Both the position numbers and the translations under genes were made by a program. Below the pieces are notes generated by a model. The model made no database searches. It was not told where the DNA came from and saw only the letters and a list, made by a program, of their open reading frames with translations. A stretch of DNA of 17,016 nt from Gammaproteobacteria bacterium. GTDB lineage: Bacteria; Pseudomonadota; Gammaproteobacteria; SZUA-21. Shown here piece after piece: positions 1 through 7,768 of the stretch (positions within the stretch are counted from its first letter, which is position 1; each line of letters starts with the position of its first letter). The stretch is from positions 1 through 17,016 of the forward strand of contig QIKQ01000051.1 in the NCBI GenBank assembly GCA_003233075.1, in the 5' to 3' direction.

Positions 1-185
1 GTGAATAATATGCCCGGGTGAGGTAATTTAAGTGTCAACGATATGCCTGCGGTTAATGCACTGAATAGTAAAGTAAGAGCGAGCAATGAGTAAGTATTAC
101 GTATTAGCTTATTAGTTTTTATTACAATCGCTTGTTGCTTAACGACTACATTGGTTTCTGATTTACTCATGACATATTTGCTCAT
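1..185 (-). CDS. YccA-like Bax inhibitor-1 family membrane protein, N-terminal part only
   Basis: Reading leftward from the ATG at 185, the frame stays open to the window edge and gives about 61 residues. After a short polar start (MSKYVMSKSE) comes a segment resembling the N-terminus of E. coli YccA: 'LIRNTYSLLALTLLFSALTA' followed by 'LKLPHPG', against 'VLRNTYFLLSLTLAFSAITA' and 'LPSPG' recalled for YccA. This is the first membrane segment of the Bax inhibitor-1 (UPF0005) family. In E. coli YccA is an inner-membrane protein that modulates the FtsH protease. A second in-frame ATG at 170 (MSKSETN) is an alternative start. The 185 start has a weak AGAG at a long spacing, so the start is uncertain. 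It lies 24 nt downstream of the hibernation-factor-like gene on the same strand and probably shares its transcript. The rest of the protein lies outside the window. Confidence 0.8.
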   Translation of the reverse strand, partial: MSKYVMSKSETNVVVKQQAIVIKTNKLIRNTYSLLALTLLFSALTAGISLTLKLPHPGILF

Positions 186-209
186 AATATAATTTTCTCT
201 ATTCAGGCA

Positions 210-575
210 TTAAAGTGCCTGGGAATCATCACTCATTGGAATAGGATTAGGCGATTTTGATGTTCGCCGTCTATTTGCATGACGCTCAAGCCGACGCGAG
301 ACTGTGCGTGTAGCTCGATCTACTGCTCGACCAATAGCAATAAAGATGTCAGTTTCGGTATCTTCAATGATGACATTTTGCAAATGCGGAAGAATCACTG
401 ATATATGGCAACACTTGTCCACTCCACCGCGAGGACCGTTTATATCAGATAAATGTACTATGATACGTTGAATATGTTCGCCTCTATTGCCCAATCCAAA
501 TTCCAGGCGTCGTTCAATGAGCTCACGCAAATCATTCGTTAGTCGAAAATTAATGGCTTGAATGTGAATCTGCAT
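210..575 (-). CDS. HPF/RaiA-family ribosome hibernation-like protein
   Basis: The 121-residue product has the single alpha/beta domain of the HPF/YfiA (sigma-54 modulation, S30AE) family: an opening strand (MQIHIQAINFRL), a first helix, strands around residues 37-48 and 56-71, and a basic second helix (AIGRAVDRATRTVSRRLERH). Such proteins bind the decoding region of the 30S subunit and help silence ribosomes. It lacks the C-terminal dimerisation domain of long HPF. A polar tail of about 20 residues follows the domain. A TTG four codons upstream (587) would also be in frame, but I chose the ATG at 575 because GGAG lies six bases before it and family proteins begin this way. The gene diverges from nhaR and precedes the yccA-like gene. 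It may be a specialised paralogue rather than the rpoN-linked housekeeping HPF; the sequence alone cannot decide this. Confidence 0.8.
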   Translation of the reverse strand: MQIHIQAINFRLTNDLRELIERRLEFGLGNRGEHIQRIIVHLSDINGPRGGVDKCCHISVILPHLQNVIIEDTETDIFIAIGRAVDRATRTVSRRLERHANRRRTSKSPNPIPMSDDSQAL

Positions 576-582
576 CGTCGTC

Positions 583-640
583 TCCAATGTTTGCTATGGG
601 GATCATTAAGGATGAGATTACCTCCTCTGCGTACATTGGA
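583..640. promoter_or_regulatory. Spaced inverted repeat between the divergent hpf-like gene and nhaR (candidate operator)
   Basis: TCCAATGT at 583-590 is repeated in inverse as ACATTGGA at 633-640, centre to centre 50 bp, close to five helical turns. The left half overlaps the ribosome binding site and start region of the hpf-like gene. The right half overlaps the -35 of the nhaR promoter. A regulator bridging both halves could act on both genes, and NhaR itself is the obvious candidate. An 8-bp match at this spacing can arise by chance, so this is tentative. Confidence 0.3.
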
Positions 641-664
641 AAAGACGATTTATACTGATATACT
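636..664 (+). promoter_or_regulatory. Sigma-70 type extended -10 promoter for nhaR
   Basis: TTGGAA at 636-641 (4 of 6 to consensus), a 17-base spacer, then TATACT at 659-664 (5 of 6), preceded by TGA so that it also has the extended -10 TG. Transcription would begin near 671, giving a leader of about 24 nt before the nhaR ATG at 695. Confidence 0.6.
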
Positions 665-694
665 GTTCGCATTTATCGAAGTATTAAATATTAA

Positions 695-1618
695 ATGATT
701 AATTACAAGCACCTACATTATTTTTGGATGGTAGCCAAAGAAGGTGGAATCGCTCGTGCTAGCGAGCGCTTGCATCTGACTCCCCAAACGATCAGTGGGC
801 AACTAAGCTTATTGGAAGATAGTTTAGACGAGTCGCTGTTTAAACGTGTAGGGCGAAACCTAGAACTCACCGAAAGCGGTCGCCTGGTGCTGAGCTACGC
901 CGAGGAGATTTTTTCCCTGGGCGGTGAGCTAGAAGAAATGCTGCGTAATTTGCCTTCAGAAAGACCTCTTGATTTCAGGGTAGGTGTTTCCGATGTTGTG
1001 CCTAAATCAATCGCCTATCGCTTATTGGCTCCTGCACTTAAATTACCAGAACCGGTACGAATTGTTTGTCGCGAAGGTTCAGTCGAATCCTTATTGGCTG
1101 AATTAGCATTACATAAAGTTGATCTCGTTATATCTGATGGACCTATTCCACAAACTGTGAATATACGAGGCTTTAATCATGCCCTTGGGGAAGGCGGAAT
1201 TAGTTTTTTTGCTATCCCTCGATTAGCGCGAAAATATAAATCTTATTTTCCACAATGCCTTAACGATGCGCCTTTATTGTTACCCAGTGAAACGACTGTC
1301 GTTCGAAGACGATTATCGAAATGGTTCGATACGCTTCACATTCATCCTCACATTGTGGGTGAATTCGATGACAGCGCACTGATGAAAGCATTTGGGCAAG
1401 GCGGTGCAGGCGTGTTTATAGCGCCGACCCCCATAGCAACTGAAGTTTCAAAACAGTATGGTGTCGTTGTTGTTGGGCAAACGAATGAAGTGTGTGAGGA
1501 ATTCTATGCGATATCGGTAGAACGCAAAATTTCTCATCCGGCTGTCGTGGCAATCACAGAAACCGCCCGGCAATGGTTGCTTACTGACCCGCCTCGGCAA
1601 CGGACCCCAAAAGCGTAA
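695..1618 (+). CDS. nhaR: LysR-family transcriptional activator NhaR
   Basis: The 307-residue protein has an N-terminal winged helix-turn-helix (residues about 3-65; 'YKHLHYFWMVAKEGGIARAS' then 'LHLTPQTISGQL') and a periplasmic-binding-protein-like effector domain. It resembles E. coli NhaR rather than a generic LysR: NYxHLxYFW at the start, LTPQTIxGQ in the recognition helix, LFKRxGRxLExxExG after it, 'VDLVISDGPI', 'GEFDDSALMKAFG' and a closing 'ERKISHPAVVAI'. In E. coli NhaR responds to sodium and alkaline pH and activates the Na+/H+ antiporter gene nhaA. No antiporter gene is present in the window, so the local targets may be the divergent hpf-like/yccA-like pair. The ATG at 695 has only a weak GAAG-type ribosome site, but the family's N-terminus fits this start. 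Confidence 0.88.
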   Translation: MINYKHLHYFWMVAKEGGIARASERLHLTPQTISGQLSLLEDSLDESLFKRVGRNLELTESGRLVLSYAEEIFSLGGELEEMLRNLPSERPLDFRVGVSDVVPKSIAYRLLAPALKLPEPVRIVCREGSVESLLAELALHKVDLVISDGPIPQTVNIRGFNHALGEGGISFFAIPRLARKYKSYFPQCLNDAPLLLPSETTVVRRRLSKWFDTLHIHPHIVGEFDDSALMKAFGQGGAGVFIAPTPIATEVSKQYGVVVVGQTNEVCEEFYAISVERKISHPAVVAITETARQWLLTDPPRQRTPKA

Positions 1619-1992
1619 ATAAAATAAAAATTTATCTAAGGAAACTCTGACAATTTATTCCTGAATTTTCAGAGGCTCTTTACACTAACCTATTTAGTGG
1701 TTCCACTATAACTATGCGTGAATTCCCATTTTGGCTGACATTCGCGAATTCTCGCCTGCTCTCCGAAGTACGACTGGAAATCGACCGAATCGCTTAAAGC
1801 CAAATTTAATCATATTAGTGGAAAACGAGAAAATACTTGAGACAAAACTTAAAACCTTGCTTACCTTAAATACCTTAAGGTATAACGAAGAGCCATTCAG
1901 ATCTGGTAATTGGTTTCTTAAAGAAAATTTACTAATAGCCGAAGTTAGTTAAATAATACTGGCTTTAACTTAATTAACACGGGATCATTTAG
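1619..1992. other. Intergenic stretch between nhaR and the chemotaxis receptor gene
   Basis: No recognisable gene lies in this 374-bp stretch. It holds a stem-loop just after nhaR (listed separately) and a perfect 14-bp palindrome, TAGTGG-TT-CCACTA, at 1695-1708, directly upstream of TATAAC. That position would suit an operator over a promoter for the receptor gene. Two short open frames (1714-1797 from ATG; 1731-1952 from TTG) show no ribosome binding site and no similarity I recognise. The receptor's own start at 1993 is preceded only by a modest GGGATC. Confidence 0.5.
1645..1674 (+). terminator. Possible nhaR terminator stem-loop
   Basis: CTCTGA (1645-1650) pairs with TCAGAG (1669-1674). 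Inside that, after one C/T mismatch, AATT pairs with AATT around an 8-base loop. It starts 26 bp after the nhaR stop codon. The trailing tract is only GCTCTTT, so it is weak as a Rho-independent terminator. Confidence 0.35.
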
Positions 1993-3687
1993 ATGTCTAA
2001 ACTCTATGGGTTTTTTTCAATTAAATTAAGGATAGTCTTTAATAATTTAGCTTTAGTCATATTACTGATAGGTGTTGCGTCTTTCGCAATTTATGTTATT
2101 AAAAATATCGGTAATGAGTTGGTTGAAATTGTCGACAATGATATTCCGCTTAGCAATATAATTTCAAAAATAACGACACATCAGCTAGAACAATCCATTC
2201 ATTATGAACGTGCTGCGCGTTATTCTATAAAAAAAGAATCAAAAGACAATCGTAATTTTCAACGCGAATCAAAACAGTTCGATAAATATTCACGATTGCT
2301 AAATCAGGAATTCTCTGATGCCTTTAATATTTCTAATAAGGCAATTATAAACTCATTTTCTAAAAGTCAAACGGAGAAGATGGAAAAGGTAAAACGTGAT
2401 CTTGAACAAGTTCATACACTGCATCGAAATTACGAAGTTCAAGTCAGAAAATATTTTAACCTAACGAATGCGAATAAAAACACTCAAGCCGCAGTTATTG
2501 GCATGCAGATAGAAATTAAAGAAGATAAATTAAATCAGTACCTAATAATATTACAAAATGAAATTCAGAAATACACTCGGAATGCAGCAAAAAAAGCGTT
2601 GATACTTGAACTAAAAGGAATTCGTGTGTTAATAGGCTTAGCAATATTATCCACGATCGCTGCACTTCTATTCGCCCTATTTACTGTCGTTTCTATAACC
2701 AGACCCTTAAACACCGTCGTTAACGCCATGCAGCAAGTAGCGTCAGGTGATGGTGACCTAACTCAACGATTGGATATCACCGACGAACACGAAATGGGTT
2801 CTATTTGTCTCTCTTTTAATCAATTCATAGGGAAATCTCATAATATAATGTCTCAGATTTCTGAGTCTTCCATCCAGTTAGAGTCTGCAGCAAACGAATT
2901 GTCTGAGGTCGCTTGCGAACTTTCATCGAATACCAACCGGGCTCAAGGGGAAGTAGAACAAGTAAGCACAGCAATGACAGAAATGTCGGCAACGGCACGT
3001 GAAGTGGCGGTAAATACGTCTGATATTGTAAATTCTACCAATCGAGCTAATGAACAAGCGAGTAGTGGCAATACTCTTGTAAACAACGTTAATCACATTA
3101 TAGATCGCTTGGCAAACGAAATAGAGACTACCACCCACGTCATTGAAAGCCTGGATGAACAATCGACTAATATTGGCACTATACTTGAGGTTATAAAAAC
3201 AATTTCCGAGCAAACCAATTTGTTAGCACTGAATGCTGCGATTGAGGCGGCAAGAGCCGGTGAACAAGGACGCGGATTTGCGGTAGTGGCCGATGAGGTG
3301 CGCGCATTAGCGGGAAAAACAGGACAGTCTGCGACGCAAATTGAAGAAATGATTGTAAAACTACAAGCAGGGTCTAAAAACGCGGTTAAATCCATGAGTG
3401 CTAGCCGAGAATTAACCCTGGAGTCTGTCTCGGAAACAAAAAAAGCAGGTGACCTTCTTAAACAAATTACTGAATCAATGAATTCAATTGCTGAGTTAAA
3501 TACTCAAATTGCAAGCGCCACTGAAGAACAGACCTCAGTTTCAGAAGAAATAAATCGCAATATCGTTAATATAAATGATGTGGTTAGTCGAACGGCAGTA
3601 TCAGGAAGTCAAACGGATGCATCTAGTTCAGAGCTAGTAAAATTAGCTAGCCAATTAAAACTTGCAGTTAATCGATTTAAAATGTGA
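1993..3687 (+). CDS. Methyl-accepting chemotaxis protein (transmembrane receptor)
   Basis: The 564-residue protein has the classical receptor layout: a cytoplasmic start, membrane helix 1 (about 16-37), a periplasmic four-helix-bundle-like sensor of about 170 residues rich in Lys, Gln and Asn, membrane helix 2 (about 211-234), a HAMP linker (about 232-285, beginning 'SITRPLNTVVNAM'), and a long coiled-coil signalling domain. The highly conserved hairpin tip that contacts CheA and CheW lies at 406-440 ('EQTNLLALNAAIEAARAGEQ', then 'GRGFAVVADEVRALA'). It would send an environmental signal to the CheA kinase. The C-terminus ends in NRFKM and lacks the NWETF-type tether for CheR/CheB. The ligand cannot be predicted from the sensor. 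No other chemotaxis gene is nearby, so it appears to be an orphan receptor gene. Its sensor half is notably AT-rich. Confidence 0.93.
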   Translation: MSKLYGFFSIKLRIVFNNLALVILLIGVASFAIYVIKNIGNELVEIVDNDIPLSNIISKITTHQLEQSIHYERAARYSIKKESKDNRNFQRESKQFDKYSRLLNQEFSDAFNISNKAIINSFSKSQTEKMEKVKRDLEQVHTLHRNYEVQVRKYFNLTNANKNTQAAVIGMQIEIKEDKLNQYLIILQNEIQKYTRNAAKKALILELKGIRVLIGLAILSTIAALLFALFTVVSITRPLNTVVNAMQQVASGDGDLTQRLDITDEHEMGSICLSFNQFIGKSHNIMSQISESSIQLESAANELSEVACELSSNTNRAQGEVEQVSTAMTEMSATAREVAVNTSDIVNSTNRANEQASSGNTLVNNVNHIIDRLANEIETTTHVIESLDEQSTNIGTILEVIKTISEQTNLLALNAAIEAARAGEQGRGFAVVADEVRALAGKTGQSATQIEEMIVKLQAGSKNAVKSMSASRELTLESVSETKKAGDLLKQITESMNSIAELNTQIASATEEQTSVSEEINRNIVNINDVVSRTAVSGSQTDASSSELVKLASQLKLAVNRFKM

Positions 3688-3752
3688 TTGGTCCTAAAGT
3701 CGAATTCTTTTTCGAATACCAGACTGAACTGTCAATAAAAGACCAGCGTATT

Positions 3753-4047
3753 ATGACGATTCCCATCACCAATAACTTGTTGTTTATACAAAGAATTTGA
3801 GTTTAGTTGGACTGTTTTCCTTTGCTATATCCTGCTAGGATTAAACCAAGTCAGTAATCTTGTGTGACAGAGACTATGTGGAGAGCACCGAAATTATTGG
3901 GGTGGTTCACTATTGTTTATTGGCTTATTACAGCTGGACTTGGATATCACTCTGGCCGCCATTATTGCTGGACTGAGTATCTTTATTGCTCGTCTACTGG
4001 CAATTTATTTTAGTATCAAATTACCAATGTTCCGCTTTAAATCCTAA
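3753..4047 (+). pseudogene. Decayed TRIC/UPF0126 (YicG-like) membrane protein gene
   Basis: No intact frame is present, but pieces match the TRIC cation-channel/UPF0126 pattern. The clearest is the C-terminus in the frame ending at the TAA at 4045-4047, which carries 'LAAIIAGLSIFIARLLAIYF' then 'SIKLPMFRF', the family's last membrane helix and closing LPxF. It is joined, one frame away, to 'VILCDRDYVESTEIIG' (about 3857-3901), corresponding to the family's RxxLYA...IIGG region. A single missing base in the G-rich run near 3899-3905 would restore the frame. A stop codon at 3842-3844 lies just upstream. A short hydrophobic run at 3801-3829 ('LSLVGLFSFAIS') resembles the first membrane helix, implying the middle of the gene is deleted. 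The remnant converges on the methyltransferase gene. The 5' limit is approximate. Confidence 0.55.
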
Positions 4048-4058
4048 TTAAATCTTTA

Positions 4059-4793
4059 CTACACTTTCTGACCGATATAAACCAATGCCGTAGAGGGAAT
4101 TAGTTTTAGTTTTTGTGCAATTAAAAAGGCAAGTCGAAATTTATACGAACTTGCAAATTTATCTGTTTTTACCTTAATTGTTTTAAACCCGTAAGATTCA
4201 ATTGCAGCAGGAAGGCTTTTAACCGTCCAGCTTCTTACATGCTGCCAACGATGAAAGACGCCGCCACAGTCGGGACATTGAATTGACTCAAACTCTAGGT
4301 CTTCATTATTACGCGTTGTTATAAAAAGATAGCCATCCTTAGATAATAATCTCGACATCTCACTTAACATAGAATTAAAATCGGTATCATTTAAATGCTC
4401 TACCACTTCAGTAGACATGACTAGATCGTAACTTTGGCTTTTAAGTTGACTGGGGTATTCAGTTAATAAATCTGCACCATCGAATTGAGGTATTGCCCTA
4501 AATCTTTCCTTGACTGCTTGAATATTTTCTTTAGAAAAATCAGTACCCGTAAAATGATGTTTAGCTTTGAAGTACTTGAGACAATAATTTAGTAAATCCC
4601 CTCTACCGCAACTTAAATCTAATATACGTGAAGTATTTCTAAAACCAATTTCTCGATTTACGATTGCGGCGACATGCTTACCAAAAAGCAAACCAAAGTA
4701 TTGTTGACTAAGTGCTGCGTTTTGAGAAATAGTGTCCCAATAGCGACTAATTTTCTCGTGATTCCACTCTATTTTATGATTAATAAATTCCAT
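4059..4793 (-). CDS. Class I SAM-dependent methyltransferase with a Cys/His cluster
   Basis: The 244-residue protein has a Rossmann-fold methyltransferase core: motif I 'ILDLSCGRGDLL' (57-68), the acidic end of strand 2 'FTGTDFS' (81-87), and a post-motif 'YDLVMSTEVVEHL' (122-134) typical of the Methyltransf_11/UbiE-like group. After the core comes CPDC (173-176) followed by H181 and H185 (CPDCGGVFHRWQH), a likely zinc site found in small-molecule or surface-glycan methyltransferases. The substrate cannot be read from the sequence. The gene lies after the terminator closing the fab operon and converges on the TRIC remnant, so it is probably its own transcription unit. The ATG at 4793 has no good ribosome site: AAGG lies about 15 bases away. 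Confidence 0.75.
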   Translation of the reverse strand: MEFINHKIEWNHEKISRYWDTISQNAALSQQYFGLLFGKHVAAIVNREIGFRNTSRILDLSCGRGDLLNYCLKYFKAKHHFTGTDFSKENIQAVKERFRAIPQFDGADLLTEYPSQLKSQSYDLVMSTEVVEHLNDTDFNSMLSEMSRLLSKDGYLFITTRNNEDLEFESIQCPDCGGVFHRWQHVRSWTVKSLPAAIESYGFKTIKVKTDKFASSYKFRLAFLIAQKLKLIPSTALVYIGQKV

Positions 4794-4822
4794 CTATTTA
4801 TATTTAGTTACCTTGTTTTTTT

Positions 4823-4862
4823 AAAAAAATAATGGCCAACAAATAGTGCTATTTAATGGCCA
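4823..4862 (-). terminator. Rho-independent terminator closing the yceD-fabG operon
   Basis: On the minus strand, TGGCCA, AAATAG, a two-base turn, CTATTT and TGGCCA form a stem with a small internal mismatch, followed after TTA by a run of seven T. It lies about 95 bp downstream of the fabG stop codon and 30 bp before the methyltransferase start. This separates the two transcription units. Confidence 0.6.
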
Positions 4863-4956
4863 CCAATAACTATTAAAATAGTAGATTAACGATAATTATC
4901 AAGCTAGCGAATAACTTATACGCTTGCAATGTAATGAAAAGCTACATCAGCAATGT

Positions 4957-5703
4957 TTAATGCATGTACATACCACCATTAACATGAATGGTCTCGCCCG
5001 TAATATAACTCGCATCTGCGGAAGCGAGAAAAGCAACTGCTTTTGCGATATCGTCAACTTCGCCGAGTCTACCTAGAGGGATTTGTTGCGTTAAGGCTTT
5101 TTGTTGTTCTTCGGGTAGGCCACGAGTCATGTCAGTGTCAATAAATCCAGGTGCAACTGCATTGACGGTAATGTTACGTGAACCGATTTCTCTCGCCAGT
5201 GATTTCGTAAAACCGATCATACCTGCCTTTGTTGCAGAATAATTAGTTTGCCCAGGATTTCCTGAGTAGCCAACCACAGAGCTAATGCTGATGATTCTGC
5301 CCTGCTTAGCCTTCATCATACCTCGCAAAACCGCTTTTGACAGTCGATAGATAGAACTTAAATTAGTGTCAATGGTGCTTGCCCATTCATCTTCTGACAT
5401 GCGCATGAGCAAGTTATCTTTTGTTATGCCAGCGTTATTGATAAGAATCGTAATCGCACCGTAAGATTCTTTAGCAAGATCAATAATAGCTTTGACACTT
5501 TCGGCATCTGTCACATTAAGCACTGCGCCCTGTGCATCGAGTCCTTCTGCTTTAAAGTATTCACTGATACTATTTGCTCCAGCCACACTCGTTGCCGTGC
5601 CAATTACTTTTGCACCATTTTTTGCAAGTCTTAAGGCGATCGCCTTACCAATGCCTCGACTCGCTCCAGTGACTAAAACAATTTGATTTTCTAAATTTAA
5701 CAT
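4957..5703 (-). CDS. fabG: 3-oxoacyl-[ACP] reductase FabG
   Basis: The 248-residue short-chain dehydrogenase has the family's usual length. The cofactor-binding TGASRGIG is at 12-19, NNAG at 89-92, and the catalytic Ser142, Tyr155 and Lys159 (YSATK) are all present. The C-terminus 'YITGETIHVNGGMYMH' is typical of true FabG enzymes. It reduces 3-oxoacyl-ACP with NADPH in each elongation round of cytosolic type II fatty-acid synthesis. AGGA lies seven bases before the ATG at 5703, and the gene starts 30 bp after fabD. It is the last gene of the operon here. In related bacteria acpP and fabF follow, but in this window a terminator and then an unrelated methyltransferase follow. Confidence 0.95.
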   Translation of the reverse strand: MLNLENQIVLVTGASRGIGKAIALRLAKNGAKVIGTATSVAGANSISEYFKAEGLDAQGAVLNVTDAESVKAIIDLAKESYGAITILINNAGITKDNLLMRMSEDEWASTIDTNLSSIYRLSKAVLRGMMKAKQGRIISISSVVGYSGNPGQTNYSATKAGMIGFTKSLAREIGSRNITVNAVAPGFIDTDMTRGLPEEQQKALTQQIPLGRLGEVDDIAKAVAFLASADASYITGETIHVNGGMYMH

Positions 5704-5733
5704 GACTGATCCTCGATCTGCTGCAATCTGTTG

Positions 5734-6675
5734 TTATGATTCAATTAAAGCATCAAGTGTTGTTAAATCATAAACGGCTTGAGCACTCATTGATTTAGTA
5801 ATTCTTTTTGTTAAGCCTGTTAGAACCTTGCCCGGTCCGGCTTCAACTAATTTGTCTACGCCTTGATCGGCTAGAGTGTTTATTGTTTTCGACCATTGCA
5901 CAGGCTGATGTAATTGGGATACTAACATATTGCGAATTTGATCCGCTTCAGAATGCGCTTGCACATCGAAGTTATGAATAACGGGAATCCTCGGTGATTT
6001 AAACTCAATGTCCGCCAAAACGAGCTTTAATTTTTTAGCTGCTGGCAACATTAATTCGCAATGAGATGGAACACTAACAGGTAAAGTCAAAGCACGTTTG
6101 GCGCCTGCGTCCTTGGCAGCGACCATAGCACGTTCTACCGCCTCTTTATTGCCCGCTATAACAACCTGACCTGGTGAATTAAAATTAACCGCACTCACGA
6201 CCTGATCCTGGGAACTGTCTTTACAAGCAACAATTACTTTGTCGTCATCTAGACCCAAGATTGCTGCCATAGCTCCTATACCTTCGGGTACGGCTTCCTG
6301 CATTAATCGACCGCGCTCAGCAACCAGTTTAATCGCGTCTTGAAAATCAATAACACCGGCACAAACTAAAGCTGAATACTCACCAAGACTATGGCCTGCC
6401 ATGAATTTTGGATCTAGCTCGATTTTTTCATCATCAATTTTTTGTTTGATTACTTGCCAGCTTGCGACACCCGCACAAAGTAAAGCGGGCTGGGTAATTT
6501 GGGTTTGATTAAGTTTTTCGACTGGACCTTCACTGATGACTTCAGCAAGATCATAGCCTAAGACGTCTGATGCCTGGGTCAATAAATCACTTACTATTGA
6601 ATATTTTTGTTTTAATTCGCCTAACATGCCAATTGATTGGCTGCCTTGACCAGGGAATACGATTGCGTAAGTCAT
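5734..6675 (-). CDS. fabD: Malonyl-CoA:ACP transacylase FabD
   Basis: The 313-residue protein opens with the family signature 'YAIVFPGQGSQSIGML' and has the nucleophile elbow GHSLG with Ser96, Arg121 (ERGRLMQ) for malonate carboxylate binding, and His205 (SVPSHCELM) as the catalytic base. It moves malonyl groups from CoA to acyl carrier protein, supplying FabH and the elongating synthases. AGGAA lies about eight bases before the ATG at 6675. The 127-bp gap separating it from fabH is unusually wide for this operon. It holds a strong hairpin repeat and, on the minus strand, a perfect TATAAT (6703-6708) without a good -35, so some internal initiation is possible. Confidence 0.95.
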   Translation of the reverse strand: MTYAIVFPGQGSQSIGMLGELKQKYSIVSDLLTQASDVLGYDLAEVISEGPVEKLNQTQITQPALLCAGVASWQVIKQKIDDEKIELDPKFMAGHSLGEYSALVCAGVIDFQDAIKLVAERGRLMQEAVPEGIGAMAAILGLDDDKVIVACKDSSQDQVVSAVNFNSPGQVVIAGNKEAVERAMVAAKDAGAKRALTLPVSVPSHCELMLPAAKKLKLVLADIEFKSPRIPVIHNFDVQAHSEADQIRNMLVSQLHQPVQWSKTINTLADQGVDKLVEAGPGKVLTGLTKRITKSMSAQAVYDLTTLDALIES

Positions 6676-6763
6676 GCTTTGATTCCTAATATTATATTTT
6701 GGATTATAATTGTTTATATAGCTCGAAAAGACAGTGAGCTTGCAATTTTTATTGAATTTTAAT

Positions 6764-6792
6764 CCACCCCGGCTTTGAAAAGCCGGGCTACA
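6764..6792. repeat. REP-like palindrome inside the fabH-fabD gap
   Basis: CCCGGCTTT (6768-6776) and AAAGCCGGG (6779-6787) form a perfect 9-bp stem with a two-base turn, flanked by CCAC and CTACA. Read leftward it is TGTAGCCCGGC...GCCGGGGTGG. Its TGTAGCC start is shared with the first hairpin of the 14768-14962 element. It begins about 10 nt after the fabH stop codon and has no T-run, so it is more likely a repeat, or a 3'-end stabiliser of the upstream mRNA, than a full terminator. Confidence 0.6.
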
Positions 6793-6802
6793 TATTTATA
6801 AT

Positions 6803-7765
6803 TTAATACTTAACGAGCACCGAACCCCAGGTAAATCCGCCACCAAAGGCCTCGAGTAAAAGCATTTCGCCTTTTTTAATTCTTCCATCACGCACCGCTT
6901 CGTTTAATGCCAAAGGCACTGATGCGGCAGATGTATTGCCATGCTTATCCACAGTAACAACAACTTGGTCCATGGACATTTTAAGTTTCTTAGCCGTTGC
7001 AGCAATGATACGTATATTAGCTTGGTGAGGAATCAACCAATCAATATCGGATTTTTTTAAATTATTTGCAGCTAAGGTTTCATCAACGATTCGGCCCAGA
7101 GTGGTCACTGCCATTTTGAAGACTTCATTGCCTTTCATTTCAATAAATAACTTAGTATTACCATCTTTTAGTGATGATATTCCTTGAGGCACCGTTAGCA
7201 AATGTTCATAGTTACCATCAGCATGTATGTGGGTGGACAAAATACCTGGCTTATCACTGGCTTGGACAACCACGGCTCCAGCACCGTCCGCAAACAGAAT
7301 GCAAGTACCTCTATCAGTCCAATCGACAATTTTTGAAAGACTTTCAGCACCAATCACTAAAACGCATTTGTTTGTTCCTGATTTTATAAACTTATCAGCA
7401 ATTGATAAAGCATAAACAAAGCCAGTACAGACTGCCTGTATATCAAACGCCGCGCAGCCTCTGATGCCAAGTTCTTTTTGAATAAGACAAGCGGTGCTAG
7501 GGAATATTCGATCAGGTGTTGTGCTTGCAAGTATTATTAGATCAACATCATCAGCGCTTACATTTGCTGCTTGCATTGCTTGTTTGGCTGCTTCCACGCT
7601 CATTGAGCAAGTGGTTTCACCGTCGGATACTATGTGTCGTTGCTTTATGCCCGTACGTTCTTGAATCCACTCATCAGTCGTATCAACCAGTTTTTCTAAA
7701 TCGGCATTAGTCATTATTTTTTTAGGTAAGTACGCACCAGTACCTGTAATTCGGCTGTATAACAA
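6803..7765 (-). CDS. fabH: Beta-ketoacyl-ACP synthase III FabH
   Basis: The 320-residue thiolase-fold enzyme has the KAS III catalytic triad: Cys113 (AVCTGF), His247 (PHQANIRI) and Asn277 (GNTSAAS). The early 'DEWIQERTGIKQRH' is also characteristic. It condenses acetyl-CoA (or another short acyl-CoA) with malonyl-ACP to begin fatty-acid synthesis. The start is a TTG at 7765, three bases after the plsX stop codon. The ribosome site GGTGGGGG lies seven bases upstream, inside the last glycine codons of plsX. This predicts translational coupling to plsX. No better ATG start exists: the family's conserved start (YSRITGTGAYLP) begins immediately after the TTG. Confidence 0.95.
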   Translation of the reverse strand: MLYSRITGTGAYLPKKIMTNADLEKLVDTTDEWIQERTGIKQRHIVSDGETTCSMSVEAAKQAMQAANVSADDVDLIILASTTPDRIFPSTACLIQKELGIRGCAAFDIQAVCTGFVYALSIADKFIKSGTNKCVLVIGAESLSKIVDWTDRGTCILFADGAGAVVVQASDKPGILSTHIHADGNYEHLLTVPQGISSLKDGNTKLFIEMKGNEVFKMAVTTLGRIVDETLAANNLKKSDIDWLIPHQANIRIIAATAKKLKMSMDQVVVTVDKHGNTSAASVPLALNEAVRDGRIKKGEMLLLEAFGGGFTWGSVLVKY

Positions 7766-7768
7766 AAT

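Noticed and set aside
1714..1797. 27-codon frame from ATG (MREFPFWLTF...)
   Set aside because: Protein-like composition, but too short, without a ribosome site, and not matched to any family I know.
1731..1952. 73-codon open frame from TTG
   Set aside because: No ribosome binding site, rare start codon, no recognised similarity; a chance frame in the nhaR-receptor gap.
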